Of a stretch of 64,000 bases of DNA, positions 1 through 7,412 are shown piece after piece (position 1 is the first letter of the stretch; each line of letters begins with the position of its first letter). A program made the translations under genes and the position numbers. Origin of the DNA: Fidelibacterota bacterium. GTDB taxonomy: Bacteria > Fidelibacterota > Marinisomatia > Marinisomatales > UBA1611. The notes under the pieces were generated by a model, which made no database searches, was not told the DNA's origin, and saw only the letters and a list, made by a program, of their open reading frames with translations. The stretch spans positions 1 through 64,000 of the forward strand of contig JADHUI010000010.1 of the NCBI GenBank assembly GCA_016784605.1, in the 5' to 3' direction.

Positions 1-453
1 CTTATTCATATTACGAAATTCTCCCGCATCAATTCCTTCATCTAATATGTGTTCAATTTCAAGTTTATATTCTTCATAAAAATCTACAAGTTGAGATGAT
101 GTTGTCCCGTGATAATGCCCGCGACTCGCCTGTGCCCATAATTCTGTAATAATGAGCATTGTATCTCCCATTTCCATGGACATATTTAATGACCAATTCA
201 TAATGTGAAGTATTTTTTCGTTGGGTGAAAGGGGAGATGTTTTTATGGATTTAAATTCAGTGGCAATTTCGGAAAACATCAATTGCTCAATCGCTTTAAA
301 AATATCATCCTTACTTCGGAAATAATCGTAGATAGTTCCTTTGCCAATGCCTGCTTCTTTGGCGATGTCGGCAATTTTTCCTTTTTCAAGTCCGTCTCGG
401 GAAAACACCTTGATGGCGGCTTCGATGATAAGTGTTTTTTTACCTGTTTGCAT
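1..453 (-). CDS. TetR/AcrR family transcriptional regulator (3' end outside window)
   Basis: This is the N-terminal 151 residues of a TetR-type repressor, reading leftwards and still open at the window edge. It starts at the ATG whose complement lies at 451-453 and begins MQTGKKTLIIEAAIKVF. A typical TetR helix-turn-helix follows at about residues 20-48 (IADIAKEAGIGKGTIYDYF). The remaining residues should form the ligand-binding helices. A palindromic operator-like site lies 17 bp upstream at 470-487, so autoregulation is likely. A broken second copy of the same gene start lies at 1379-1533. The ligand and the target genes are unknown; control of the neighbouring efflux or copper genes is only a guess. 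Confidence 0.9.
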   Translation of the reverse strand, partial: MQTGKKTLIIEAAIKVFSRDGLEKGKIADIAKEAGIGKGTIYDYFRSKDDIFKAIEQLMFSEIATEFKSIKTSPLSPNEKILHIMNWSLNMSMEMGDTMLIITELWAQASRGHYHGTTSSQLVDFYEEYKLEIEHILDEGIDAGEFRNMNK

Positions 454-469
454 TGTATTTATTATATTA

Positions 470-487
470 TGACTGACCGGTCGGTCG
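470..487. promoter_or_regulatory. Palindromic TetR-type operator, copy 1
   Basis: The 18-bp site TGACTGACCGGTCGGTCG is an imperfect palindrome around GACCGGTC, placed just upstream of the tetR start. A nearly identical site lies at 1541-1558 in front of the broken tetR copy. Position and symmetry fit a TetR family operator; binding is inferred. Confidence 0.7.
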
Positions 488-513
488 GAATTTATATACT
501 TAAGATTTAAATA

Positions 514-675
514 TCAAGTGTGAGTTTTCAGGAAATGGTTCAAGAAAGTCCAAGAGATGCGACAGCATTTTCCTTGGGTATAGCTGTTAATATTTTTTAC
601 AATATATGATTGGGGTAAGGCGCAACTATTGCTTAAAGAAAAACAAAGCCAAATATGTTATAAATACAAAAAATG
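514..675 (+). pseudogene. 5'-deleted remnant of the exported-protein gene found intact at 1642-2115
   Basis: This stretch matches 1951-2115 at roughly 97% by eye but lacks the promoter-proximal part of the gene, including start and signal peptide. It also lost two bases in the TTTTTTATACA run, which creates an early stop. The left break falls at TCAAGTGT. That sequence, as TCAAGTGTAA, occurs in the intact copy both upstream of the gene (1585-1594) and inside it (1951-1960). A deletion between these short repeats explains the remnant. It cannot make the full protein. Confidence 0.85.
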
Positions 676-681
676 AATTAG

Positions 682-693
682 CTTGGATTATTC
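682..693 (+). repeat. 12-bp direct repeat, left copy, flanking the inserted block
   Basis: CTTGGATTATTC occurs here, just after the stop of the truncated gene remnant, and again at 3917-3928 just before the 3' end of the intact copA. The two copies bracket the block that carries a second version of the locus. It may be a target-site duplication or a recombination scar. Confidence 0.5.
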
Positions 694-828
694 GCCACAA
701 AATTCACAAAGCTCACAAAAGACTAATACTAAAAAGAAGTTAGAAGAAATTCTTTAGTATTATTTTTATAATTATGTTATTCTTCATTTTTTTCTTTTCC
801 TTCGTGAAACTTCGTGTTCTTCGTGGCT
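690..828. repeat. Palindromic intergenic element with terminator-like inner hairpin
   Basis: The left arm (about 694-720, GCCACAAAATTCACAAAGC) is an imperfect inverted copy of the right arm (about 797-828, which reads GAAACTTCGTGTTCTTCG). Inside lies a perfect 10-bp stem, TAATACTAAA at 724-733 with TTTAGTATTA at 753-762, followed by a run of T. The CACGAAG-type arms suggest a dispersed intergenic repeat. The inner hairpin could terminate transcription on the plus strand. No gene is visible between 676 and 877. Confidence 0.5.
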
Positions 829-877
829 AATGAATTAATCAGGTTAGAGCATTCGAAGCACTTCATTTTATTTACTA

Positions 878-1336
878 TTACCAATAGTTTTTCATCAATT
901 CACTTGTCCATTTAGGTTGTTTTATTTCATCTTTTGGTAAGTATTCTTCAAATACTGGTTTTATATCAAGAATGGGTGTTCCGTCAATTGCGTCAAGATT
1001 TGAAACAATCAGTTTTCGCCCATCTTTTCTTATCAAATTGACAATAGTTAGTCCGATATGATTTGGTCTGTCTTTTTTCCGTTGAGCAAAAATGCCAACT
1101 TTTGGCCAATTTGTATTTTCTCTTGGGTGTTCGCTTCCAGTTATCGTCTTATTTGCTTTATCGAGATAGTATATAATTTCTAAATGGGAAAAGGTTTCAA
1201 TGCCGTCAAAACTTTCAATTGGTAAATTGTCTGCAAGTTCGATTTCAGAAATAATTTCACTCCAATTGTCATCTGAATTTTCTTTGCGATTGTTTTTCAC
1301 AAAGGCGATGGGTTTTAATGTTATTTCTTCATTCAT
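878..1336 (-). CDS. TrmO/TsaA-like (UPF0066) family protein
   Basis: This 152-residue protein is a single TrmO-type domain. The family includes the SAM-dependent methylase that modifies N6-threonylcarbamoyladenosine at tRNA position 37. The signature is visible: HPREN, then VGIFAQRKKDRPNHIGLT and later LDAIDGTPILDIKP. These match the family's FAxRxxxRPNxIGL and DGTPxLDIKPY patterns. E. coli TrmO has an extra C-terminal domain that is absent here, so this is the short form. The gene sits directly downstream of a broken tetR copy inside an inserted block, so it may be accessory rather than the housekeeping enzyme. The domain is clear; the exact substrate is not. Confidence 0.85.
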   Translation of the reverse strand: MNEEITLKPIAFVKNNRKENSDDNWSEIISEIELADNLPIESFDGIETFSHLEIIYYLDKANKTITGSEHPRENTNWPKVGIFAQRKKDRPNHIGLTIVNLIRKDGRKLIVSNLDAIDGTPILDIKPVFEEYLPKDEIKQPKWTSELMKNYW

Positions 1337-1378
1337 AATTTAATTCCTTAACTTTTCAAGAGTTGCTGGATTGTAATT

Positions 1379-1533
1379 AACTTTAAAGATATCTCCTTTA
1401 CTTCTGAAATATTCGTAAACGGTCCCTTTGCCAATGCCTGCTTCTTTGGCGATGTCGGCAATTTTTCCTTTTTCAAGTCCGTCTCGGGCAAAACCCTAAT
1501 GGCGGCATTAATAATTAATTCATGTTTATTCAT
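1379..1533 (-). pseudogene. Broken second copy of the tetR gene start
   Basis: The stretch begins with ATG and MNKHELIINAAIRV, parallel to the intact regulator. A one-base deletion then throws the frame off near 1490. The following bases in the other frame still encode GLEKGKIADIAKEAGIGKG and YEYFRSKGDIFK. Similarity to the intact gene ends near 1379, so the ligand-binding half is missing. A 64-bp stretch (1425-1488) is identical to 338-401, while flanking bases are clearly diverged. This suggests gene conversion or mosaic recombination between the copies. Confidence 0.85.
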
Positions 1534-1540
1534 TATAAAA

Positions 1541-1558
1541 TGACTGACTGGTCGGTCA
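1541..1558. promoter_or_regulatory. Palindromic TetR-type operator, copy 2
   Basis: TGACTGACTGGTCGGTCA is a nearly perfect 18-bp palindrome, better preserved than the copy at 470-487. It lies 7 bp upstream of the broken tetR start and 83 bp before the intact exported-protein gene. It could still be bound in trans by the intact TetR protein. Confidence 0.7.
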
Positions 1559-1584
1559 TAAATTATTTACTTAAGATTTTAATT

Positions 1585-1594
1585 TCAAGTGTAA
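1585..1594 (+). repeat. 10-bp direct repeat matching 1951-1960
   Basis: TCAAGTGTAA occurs here and at 1951-1960. These are the two positions between which the deletion seen in the remnant at 514-675 must have occurred. It is microhomology, probably not a functional site. Confidence 0.5.
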
Positions 1595-1641
1595 CTTTTA
1601 AAGTTTCAACCATCTAATTAATAAAACACTGAGGTTAGTCC

Positions 1642-2115
1642 ATGAAAAAATTCTTCATTTTATTTAGTTTTATTTCGTCCTTTATTATAGGACAAGATGT
1701 TCAATTCCAAGTGACACACCCTCGAGAATTACCAACGTTACCAGATTCAATGGAAATAGAAGAATTCCAAATAATAGATAGGCATTTAGGCTGGAAAGAA
1801 TTATTTACTTCCGTCATTTATCCAGGATATAATCATGAATACATACTGGAAGATTCTACAGCAGATAAGATTAAAACAATTAGATTAATTGCAAGTGGAC
1901 TCGTTGTGGCTGCGTGGGCTGATTTCACATTTTTTGGTAAGCATGAACTATCAAGTGTAAGTTTTCAGGAAATGGTTCAAGAAAGTCCAAGAGATGCGAC
2001 AGCATTTTCCTTGGGTGTAGCTGTTAATATTTTTTATACAATATATGATTGGGGTAAGGCGCAACTATTGCTTAAAGAAAAACAAAGCCAAATATATTAT
2101 AAATATAAAAAATGA
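1642..2115 (+). CDS. Small exported protein of unknown function
   Basis: This 157-residue protein starts with a clear signal peptide (MKKFFILFSFISSFIIGQ) with likely cleavage near residue 18. The mature part has a WKELFTSVIYPGYNHEYI segment and a hydrophobic stretch around residues 75-92 (IRLIASGLVVAAWADF). The C-terminus is short and lysine-rich. I do not recognise the family. The signal peptide and the single later hydrophobic segment suggest an envelope protein. The gene lies divergent from a broken tetR copy across an operator, so TetR control is plausible. A deleted copy lies at 514-675. Its stop is 9 bp from the tail of a copA relic. Confidence 0.75.
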   Translation: MKKFFILFSFISSFIIGQDVQFQVTHPRELPTLPDSMEIEEFQIIDRHLGWKELFTSVIYPGYNHEYILEDSTADKIKTIRLIASGLVVAAWADFTFFGKHELSSVSFQEMVQESPRDATAFSLGVAVNIFYTIYDWGKAQLLLKEKQSQIYYKYKK

Positions 2116-2124
2116 ATTAGAGCA

Positions 2125-2205
2125 TCACAATTTTACCGATTTCAATCTATTTGAATTCCCTACCACATTGATGCTGGAAAGCGCCATGGCAATTTCTGCA
2201 ACTAC
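2125..2205 (-). pseudogene. Relic of the 3' end of a second copA gene
   Basis: Read on the minus strand, this encodes VVAEIAMALSSINVVGNS and then the tail NRLKSVKL plus stop. The C-terminus of the intact CopA at 3944 is almost the same: VMAEVAMALSSINVVGNS, then the same tail. DNA identity is about 88% by eye, with differences mostly at third codon positions. Similarity stops near 2205, so only about 26 codons survive. It lies tail-to-tail with the exported-protein gene, which shows that an original tetR, exported protein, copA arrangement existed in two diverged versions. Confidence 0.85.
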
Positions 2206-2262
2206 AGACTTTTTGCCTATCTTTTATAATTTAGAATGTAACTCAATTATGGCGAGTTCTTT

Positions 2263-2736
2263 CTATTTATATTTTTTATCAAGGATATTTTTGTATTCAT
2301 CAGGAAGTTCAATATCTAAATCTTTAAAATCTTCTCCGTCATTAATATTTCTCCCTTCAGGTGCAAATTTAATATCATAAAGCAAAACTGCATCTTGAAT
2401 TGTATTTATTATGTAATCCCACTGATAATCTGTAATATTTAGAAAAGATGTATAATTCAAAGCTCCATATTGTTGATACCTTTTTAGCTTTCCATATTCG
2501 CGAACTGTTGATTTTGCATACTTAAATCCAATTGTTTTCAATTTTTGTTTTTTCACTGGTAACATAGAATATGGAAATATTGGCATAGGAATGAATGCCT
2601 TAAAATCTTCATAAAGTTTGTTCATATAAAGACCCATCCAATATGCTGCAGTTTCAAGCTGTTTCTTACTATTAATATTATTGGAATTGTTAGTTAATTC
2701 ATATGCAATTTGTCAAATGCTTTTATCTCCAATCAT
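2263..2736 (-). pseudogene. Unknown protein gene interrupted by an in-frame TGA at codon 8
   Basis: The natural start is the ATG at 2734-2736, preceded by an AGGAAAA ribosome binding site. It reads MIGDKSI, then TGA (2713-2715), then QIAYELTNNSNNINSKK without further stops to 2263. The next in-frame ATG is at 2637 and would give a 124-residue product lacking the first 33 codons. The protein is rich in Lys, Tyr and Asn and has no signal peptide or membrane segment. I do not recognise it. A nonsense mutation is the simplest reading; readthrough cannot be excluded. It shares the inserted block with two orphan membrane protein genes. Confidence 0.6.
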
Positions 2737-2760
2737 TGTTTTTCCTATTTGAAATACATA

Positions 2761-3396
2761 TTAAATAGCCTTTCTTCTTTTACTAATCTGTAACCATCCC
2801 CAGATAAGAAAACCAATTCCGATACCAAAAAATATTGTGCTCAATTCTTCATTGACTATTGTAACCCAAAATGATAGAAAAATTGATAGAAGACCAATTA
2901 GTATATTAATATTAGAATATTTTAAATAAATGGCAATTATAAATGAAAGAATTCCCGACCAAAAAAGTAAAAACCTTAATTGAAAAATAATTAAATTGTA
3001 GTTTGCATCTATTTCTAAAGATACCAAGACTAATAGAGTTCCCGTTAATAATAATTTTTCGAATAGGAACATTTCTTTCCAATTCTTCGATTTATTTGAA
3101 GGATAGTTTTTTGAAAAAGGGAAAAGCCCACTTTTTACCCATATTTGAGCAGGCTTTTTTATAGCTAAGTGTTGTAAAATGGTTATTAATAGAAGGTAAA
3201 ACAATGGTGATTCCCACGCTCTATTATATCCCATATATACTGCAATATAGTATGTCATAAAGAATGAAAGAACGGGAAGAATAAGTCTATAATAAGTTTT
3301 TCTTGATTGTTGCCCATCCCACGATCCAATTCTTTTAAAGCCCTTATAGCAGATAATTAACAATATTGCTACAGCAAAACTTTCACCTTGTCTCAT
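2761..3396 (-). CDS. Orphan multi-pass membrane protein
   Basis: This 211-residue protein is very hydrophobic, with about five or six membrane segments. They fall around residues 8-18, 37-55, 65-75, 112-125, 133-157 and 162-203. A charged loop with LFPFSKNYPSNKSKNW lies near 91-106. The ATG start at 3394-3396 follows a weak ribosome binding site. I do not recognise the family. It has the high AT content of its neighbours in the inserted block and no link to the surrounding housekeeping genes. Confidence 0.6.
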   Translation of the reverse strand: MRQGESFAVAILLIICYKGFKRIGSWDGQQSRKTYYRLILPVLSFFMTYYIAVYMGYNRAWESPLFYLLLITILQHLAIKKPAQIWVKSGLFPFSKNYPSNKSKNWKEMFLFEKLLLTGTLLVLVSLEIDANYNLIIFQLRFLLFWSGILSFIIAIYLKYSNINILIGLLSIFLSFWVTIVNEELSTIFFGIGIGFLIWGWLQISKRRKAI

Positions 3397-3492
3397 AGTA
3401 ATTCTTTACTTTATTAGAAATTTCGAATCCAATAATAGGTAAATAGGGAATGTTGCATGAATAGGACAATTTTGTAATAATCATAAATTTAT

Positions 3493-3858
3493 CTATAGAT
3501 ATTTTCTTCCTTTTGTCGTTAAATGCGTATGTATAAATTCATTAAAATCTTTTTGCATATCAAATTTTGTTGACTTAGAAAAAATTGTTTTTAATAAAAA
3601 AATACCTACACCTATTTTAACTTCAATTCGATTGATAAATTCAGGGGAAAAATACCAAATTATAAAAATGACTAATAATCCTATTATTGGAGAAATAAGA
3701 TAATAAAAGATACATATTGGTTTTACATAACCTTTATTAACCAGTTTTAATGCTTTTGGAATTCCATAAAAAATTGGCAGGAGAATATTAGCTGGCCAAA
3801 CAAGCCCAAAGATAAATGCAATACTACTTAATAAAATATTACCGATTAAACTAAACAT
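3493..3858 (-). CDS. Orphan small membrane protein
   Basis: This 121-residue protein has membrane segments at about 5-32 and 48-69, and a third weaker one near 83-90. A polar C-terminal tail follows (KDFNEFIHTHLTTKGRKYL). It may act with the membrane protein at 2761-3396, 96 bp downstream on the same strand. I do not recognise the family. It ends the orphan part of the inserted block before the second 12-bp repeat. Confidence 0.55.
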   Translation of the reverse strand: MFSLIGNILLSSIAFIFGLVWPANILLPIFYGIPKALKLVNKGYVKPICIFYYLISPIIGLLVIFIIWYFSPEFINRIEVKIGVGIFLLKTIFSKSTKFDMQKDFNEFIHTHLTTKGRKYL

Positions 3859-3916
3859 ACTCTTTAATTAAGTTACAAATACTTTTTTTTAGAATCTAAT
3901 ATTTTAATATTTCAAT

Positions 3917-3928
3917 CTTGGATTATTC
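3917..3928 (+). repeat. 12-bp direct repeat, right copy, flanking the inserted block
   Basis: CTTGGATTATTC here matches 682-693 exactly. It lies 15 bp from the stop codon of the intact copA. If 694-3916 and one repeat copy are removed, the exported-protein remnant becomes the direct tail-to-tail neighbour of copA. That is the same order as in the second copy at 2115-2125. Confidence 0.5.
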
Positions 3929-3943
3929 AGAAAGCATTAATAG

Positions 3944-6139
3944 TCACAATTTCACTGATTTCAGTCTATTCGAATTTCCAACCACATTGATGCTGGAAAG
4001 GGCCATGGCCACTTCTGCCATGACTGGATGAAGCACACCAGCAAAAGCTAAAGGAATGGCTACAATATTATAAATAAAGGCCCAAAATAAATTTTGTTTA
4101 ATTTTACTAAAGGTGGCATTGGCCAATCGGGTGGCTCGAAGGACTGCTTTTAAATCACCGTGCGCTAAAACAATTTCACCCGTTTCCATCGCAATATCCG
4201 TCCCACTTCCCATAGCAATTCCTACATCAGCTTGTGCAATGGCAGGGGCATCATTAATCCCGTCGCCCACCATGGCAACAACAAATCCTTGATCTTGATA
4301 GGATGAAACAATATTCGCTTTTTCATCGGGCAAAACTTCTGCATGAACGTGATCTATTTGGAGCTTGTTAGAAAGAGATTCAGCGATTTCTATTTTGTCC
4401 CCCGTGAGCAAAACACATTTATATCCGGCTGAGTTGAGAGAAACAATTGTATCGGCAGAGTCAGAACGAATGGCATCTTCGATTTCAAAAATGGCTATAC
4501 AGTTTCCATCCAAAGAAAGAAAAACGGGTGTTCCTGATAAAGCTATATCCGTCTTGGAACTTGTGAAAGATGCGCTTCCCACTTTTAAGGTTGCGCTGCC
4601 ATATTTACCTGAAATGCCTTTCCCCGGAACGACTTCAATATCCGAAACAGGGTCCAAACTCATTTCTTTTTCTTCTGCAAGATTTATAATTGCTTTTGCC
4701 AGTGGATGTGTGGATTCTTTTTCCAAGGATGCGGCCATTCGGATCAAATCATTTTCCATAATTCCGGAAATTTGATGCACTTTTTTAACGACGGGTTTTC
4801 CTTGGGTGAGTGTGCCTGTTTTATCAAATAATATCATATTCACTTCATTGAGTCTTTGGATTGCGGCGCCATCTCGAATGAGTATTCCATTCTCCGCTCC
4901 TAATCCAGTTCCCACCATGAGAGCTGTGGGCGTAGCAAGACCCAAAGCACACGGACAGGCAATCACTAAGACGGCAATCGTGGCGTAAATCGCCATTCCT
5001 ATGGGTGTTAAATCCAAATTGATCCAAGGAAGAAACTCAGAAAATAACTGGGCCAATTGTTTCATTTTGGAAGGAAAAATTGTCCAAACGAAAAAGGTAG
5101 AGCCAGCCAAGAGCAAAACCACGGGAACAAAAATGGCTACCACTTTATCAGCAAAAACTTGGATAGGAACTTTGGTCGTTTGAGCATTTTCAACCATTTG
5201 GATCACTTTGGAAAGAAATGTTTCTGAACCGATTTTTGTTACTTCTACTTTAAGTGTGCTATCAGAGCAAATAGTTCCGCCAATCACATCGTCATCGATA
5301 TTTTTTGTAACCGGGACTGATTCTCCCGTTACGATTGATTCATCAATGGTCGCGCGACCTTCTCTAATAATCCCATCAGTGGGAATAGCTTCACCTGCAC
5401 GAACAATCATGATTTGTCCAATAACAAGACTTCGCACATCAATTTGAACTTCATTATTATCCATATCCAAAACGGTAGCTTGTTTCGCACCCAAACTCAT
5501 AAGCTTTTGGATCGCTTCTGATGATCGTCCACGTGCTTTGGTTTCAATATATCTTCCCGTTAAATGAAAGGACATAATCATGCCAGCAACGCCTGCAAAA
5601 GAGTGGATTTCGATATAGTGTGTAATAATACCTGTGGAAAGTGCTGCTAAGGAACCAAGGGCAATGAGCACATCCATATTGGGTGACAAATGAATGGCAG
5701 ACTTCCACGCACTTGCGAGTGTTTCTCGTCCGGGGATAAAGCAAACGAGCGCACTTAAAATAAAAATGCTTAATTCCATTCCATCCATAGACGGCCAAGC
5801 AAATCCCGTTAACATATGAATCCCCATCCACATCATTGCAGGGACGGTTAGCATCCAAGCCCATTTCATATTTTGGAAGGATTCATCTACTTTTTCGTCC
5901 GTTTTTTCTTGGAGATTAATCGGCGTTTCAGACTCAAGTAACTCAGCGCCATATCCGGTTTTATCGATGGCAGATAATAGTTCTGTCGAGCCAACTTCTC
6001 CCGAAATAGTGGCCTTTTCTAAAGTAAGGTTCACCACAGCTTCTTCCACGCCATCGACTTTTCGTAAGGCGCTTTCTACAGAGCCAACGCAGCCTGCGCA
6101 ATGCATTCCTGTTATTTTTAATTCAATAGTATTGTTCAT
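3944..6139 (-). CDS. copA: Copper-transporting P1B-type ATPase
   Basis: This 731-residue inner-membrane pump couples ATP hydrolysis to export of Cu(+) from the cytoplasm. One N-terminal heavy-metal domain carries GMHCAGC (Cys14, Cys17). The membrane CPC metal site is at residues 395-397 (IACPCALGLATPTALMVG), and the phosphorylated Asp439 lies in DKTGTLTQG. TGES, the HP motif (STHPLAKAI) and GDGINDAPA are all present. The length is normal for a single-HMA CopA. Its start overlaps the MOSC gene stop by 4 bp (ATGA), making it the last gene of the pab operon. A relic of a second copA end lies at 2125-2205. Cu(+) specificity is inferred from CPC and family likeness. Confidence 0.95.
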   Translation of the reverse strand: MNNTIELKITGMHCAGCVGSVESALRKVDGVEEAVVNLTLEKATISGEVGSTELLSAIDKTGYGAELLESETPINLQEKTDEKVDESFQNMKWAWMLTVPAMMWMGIHMLTGFAWPSMDGMELSIFILSALVCFIPGRETLASAWKSAIHLSPNMDVLIALGSLAALSTGIITHYIEIHSFAGVAGMIMSFHLTGRYIETKARGRSSEAIQKLMSLGAKQATVLDMDNNEVQIDVRSLVIGQIMIVRAGEAIPTDGIIREGRATIDESIVTGESVPVTKNIDDDVIGGTICSDSTLKVEVTKIGSETFLSKVIQMVENAQTTKVPIQVFADKVVAIFVPVVLLLAGSTFFVWTIFPSKMKQLAQLFSEFLPWINLDLTPIGMAIYATIAVLVIACPCALGLATPTALMVGTGLGAENGILIRDGAAIQRLNEVNMILFDKTGTLTQGKPVVKKVHQISGIMENDLIRMAASLEKESTHPLAKAIINLAEEKEMSLDPVSDIEVVPGKGISGKYGSATLKVGSASFTSSKTDIALSGTPVFLSLDGNCIAIFEIEDAIRSDSADTIVSLNSAGYKCVLLTGDKIEIAESLSNKLQIDHVHAEVLPDEKANIVSSYQDQGFVVAMVGDGINDAPAIAQADVGIAMGSGTDIAMETGEIVLAHGDLKAVLRATRLANATFSKIKQNLFWAFIYNIVAIPLAFAGVLHPVMAEVAMALSSINVVGNSNRLKSVKL

Positions 6140-6618
6140 ATTATTTGTAGAATGGAGTCTCCTTTTGAAACTCTGCCTTCTTTGATTACTTTTGCATACC
6201 AGCCCCGTCTATGCATCATAGTCTTTATGAAATCATTTATTTTTTCTTCACCTACATATGGGAGAATAGCCAAATAATGACATGGATCACATTCAATTGT
6301 AATTTCTAAAATGCATTCCCCAAGATGGAATTGTTGTCCAAATGAAAAATGAGAGTGTGGTATTTCGGTTATTGTGAAATTTTCGCCGACATCTCCTTTT
6401 TGAATGGGCCATCCTTCTTTATTTAATTCATCAATGGTTTCTTTTGGATATAATAATACGGCCATATCAGGGTCTCTATTTTTTGTATCAGTGCGATAAT
6501 TATTATAATCTCCATCTAATCCCATTTTAGATACAAAAACATATTCCACAGATTTTTTTGGAAGTCCGTGCTCACCCAACACGTTGGGTTTGACATTTAT
6601 TTGAACCACTTTACTCAT
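6136..6618 (-). CDS. MOSC domain protein
   Basis: This protein of about 160 residues consists of one MOSC domain, a beta-barrel fold found in molybdenum cofactor sulfurases and in YiiM-type proteins. Visible features are GLDGDYNNYRTD, GDVGENFTI, LGECILEIT and the conserved Cys in ECDPCHYL. The start is placed at MSKVVQINV (ATG at 6616-6618). It has an AGGAGA ribosome binding site and overlaps the pabC stop by 4 bp; an upstream in-frame start would lack such a site. It sits between pabC and copA with overlaps on both sides. Its substrate is unknown; transfer of sulfur or another small group to a cofactor is the usual inference. Confidence 0.85.
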   Translation of the reverse strand: MSKVVQINVKPNVLGEHGLPKKSVEYVFVSKMGLDGDYNNYRTDTKNRDPDMAVLLYPKETIDELNKEGWPIQKGDVGENFTITEIPHSHFSFGQQFHLGECILEITIECDPCHYLAILPYVGEEKINDFIKTMMHRRGWYAKVIKEGRVSKGDSILQII

Positions 6619-7412
6619 ATTGAATCTCCTTTTAAATCTTGAACCATCCACTGATGATAGATGGGCAATAATTGTTTTGTTATTGGCCCAATGGTTCCAT
6701 TGCCAATCAATTCATCATTTATTTGTCTAACAGGAATAATACCTGAACCGCTATTAGTCAAAAAGCACTCATCTATATTTCTTATTTCGGAAATATTTAG
6801 TAATCCATAGTCGATTGGAAAAGGTGATTGATTTATAATCGTTTGTCGTGTAATCCCCGGGAGAACGTCGCCTTTTCGTGTGAATATTATTCCATTTATA
6901 ACCCAGAAAAGATTGCTTCTACTTCCTTCAAATAGCAATCCATCTTCATCCATTAAAATTGCTTCAAAACACCCAGCATCATTGGCGGTTTTCCATGCAT
7001 TTAAGCAGGCGTGGTATTGTGTTGTTTTTAGTTCTGGATTATCCCGAAATGCCTTTACGGTCATGACCGAAACACCGTCATATATAATTGAATCCAAGTT
7101 TAAGTGAGATGTATAAAGTATCAATTTGTTTGGAACAGCCAATATTCGGACACGCTGGTTCGGGTCAGGAAAATCATGAATTACCTTTAATAACATTTCC
7201 AAAATGCTTGACTGAGAATAGGAAATATTTAAATTGATTTTTTGGGCAGACTTAAATAATCGATTTAAATGCGCTTGAAGAAATACTGGTTTAAAATCGA
7301 GTGTTCGAAATGTTTCATACAATCCAGTTTCATAAGAAAATGTCGTTGCCCCAAGTTGAAGGTTCTCTTCTGGGATAGATTCCCACTGGTTATTGATTAA
7401 TGCTTTTATCAT
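6615..7412 (-). CDS. pabC: Class IV aminotransferase, probable 4-amino-4-deoxychorismate lyase
   Basis: This 265-residue PLP enzyme belongs to fold type IV. It probably splits aminodeoxychorismate into p-aminobenzoate and pyruvate for folate synthesis. The family signature is visible: GLYETFRT near residues 30-37, the PLP lysine in ELKTTQYHACLNAW, EAILMDEDG and FEGSRSNLFWV, then LPGITRQ. On sequence alone it could be a branched-chain or D-amino acid aminotransferase. Its position directly after pabA and pabB, with 4-bp overlaps on both sides, supports PabC. Confidence 0.88.
   Translation of the reverse strand: MIKALINNQWESIPEENLQLGATTFSYETGLYETFRTLDFKPVFLQAHLNRLFKSAQKINLNISYSQSSILEMLLKVIHDFPDPNQRVRILAVPNKLILYTSHLNLDSIIYDGVSVMTVKAFRDNPELKTTQYHACLNAWKTANDAGCFEAILMDEDGLLFEGSRSNLFWVINGIIFTRKGDVLPGITRQTIINQSPFPIDYGLLNISEIRNIDECFLTNSGSGIIPVRQINDELIGNGTIGPITKQLLPIYHQWMVQDLKGDSI

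Noticed and set aside
283-510. Open frame on the plus strand opposite tetR
   Set aside because: It is antisense to a well-supported TetR domain and shows no family likeness.
2045-2380. Plus-strand open frame spanning the exported-protein end and the copA relic
   Set aside because: It overlaps two better-explained sequences in other frames and has no ribosome binding site or family match.
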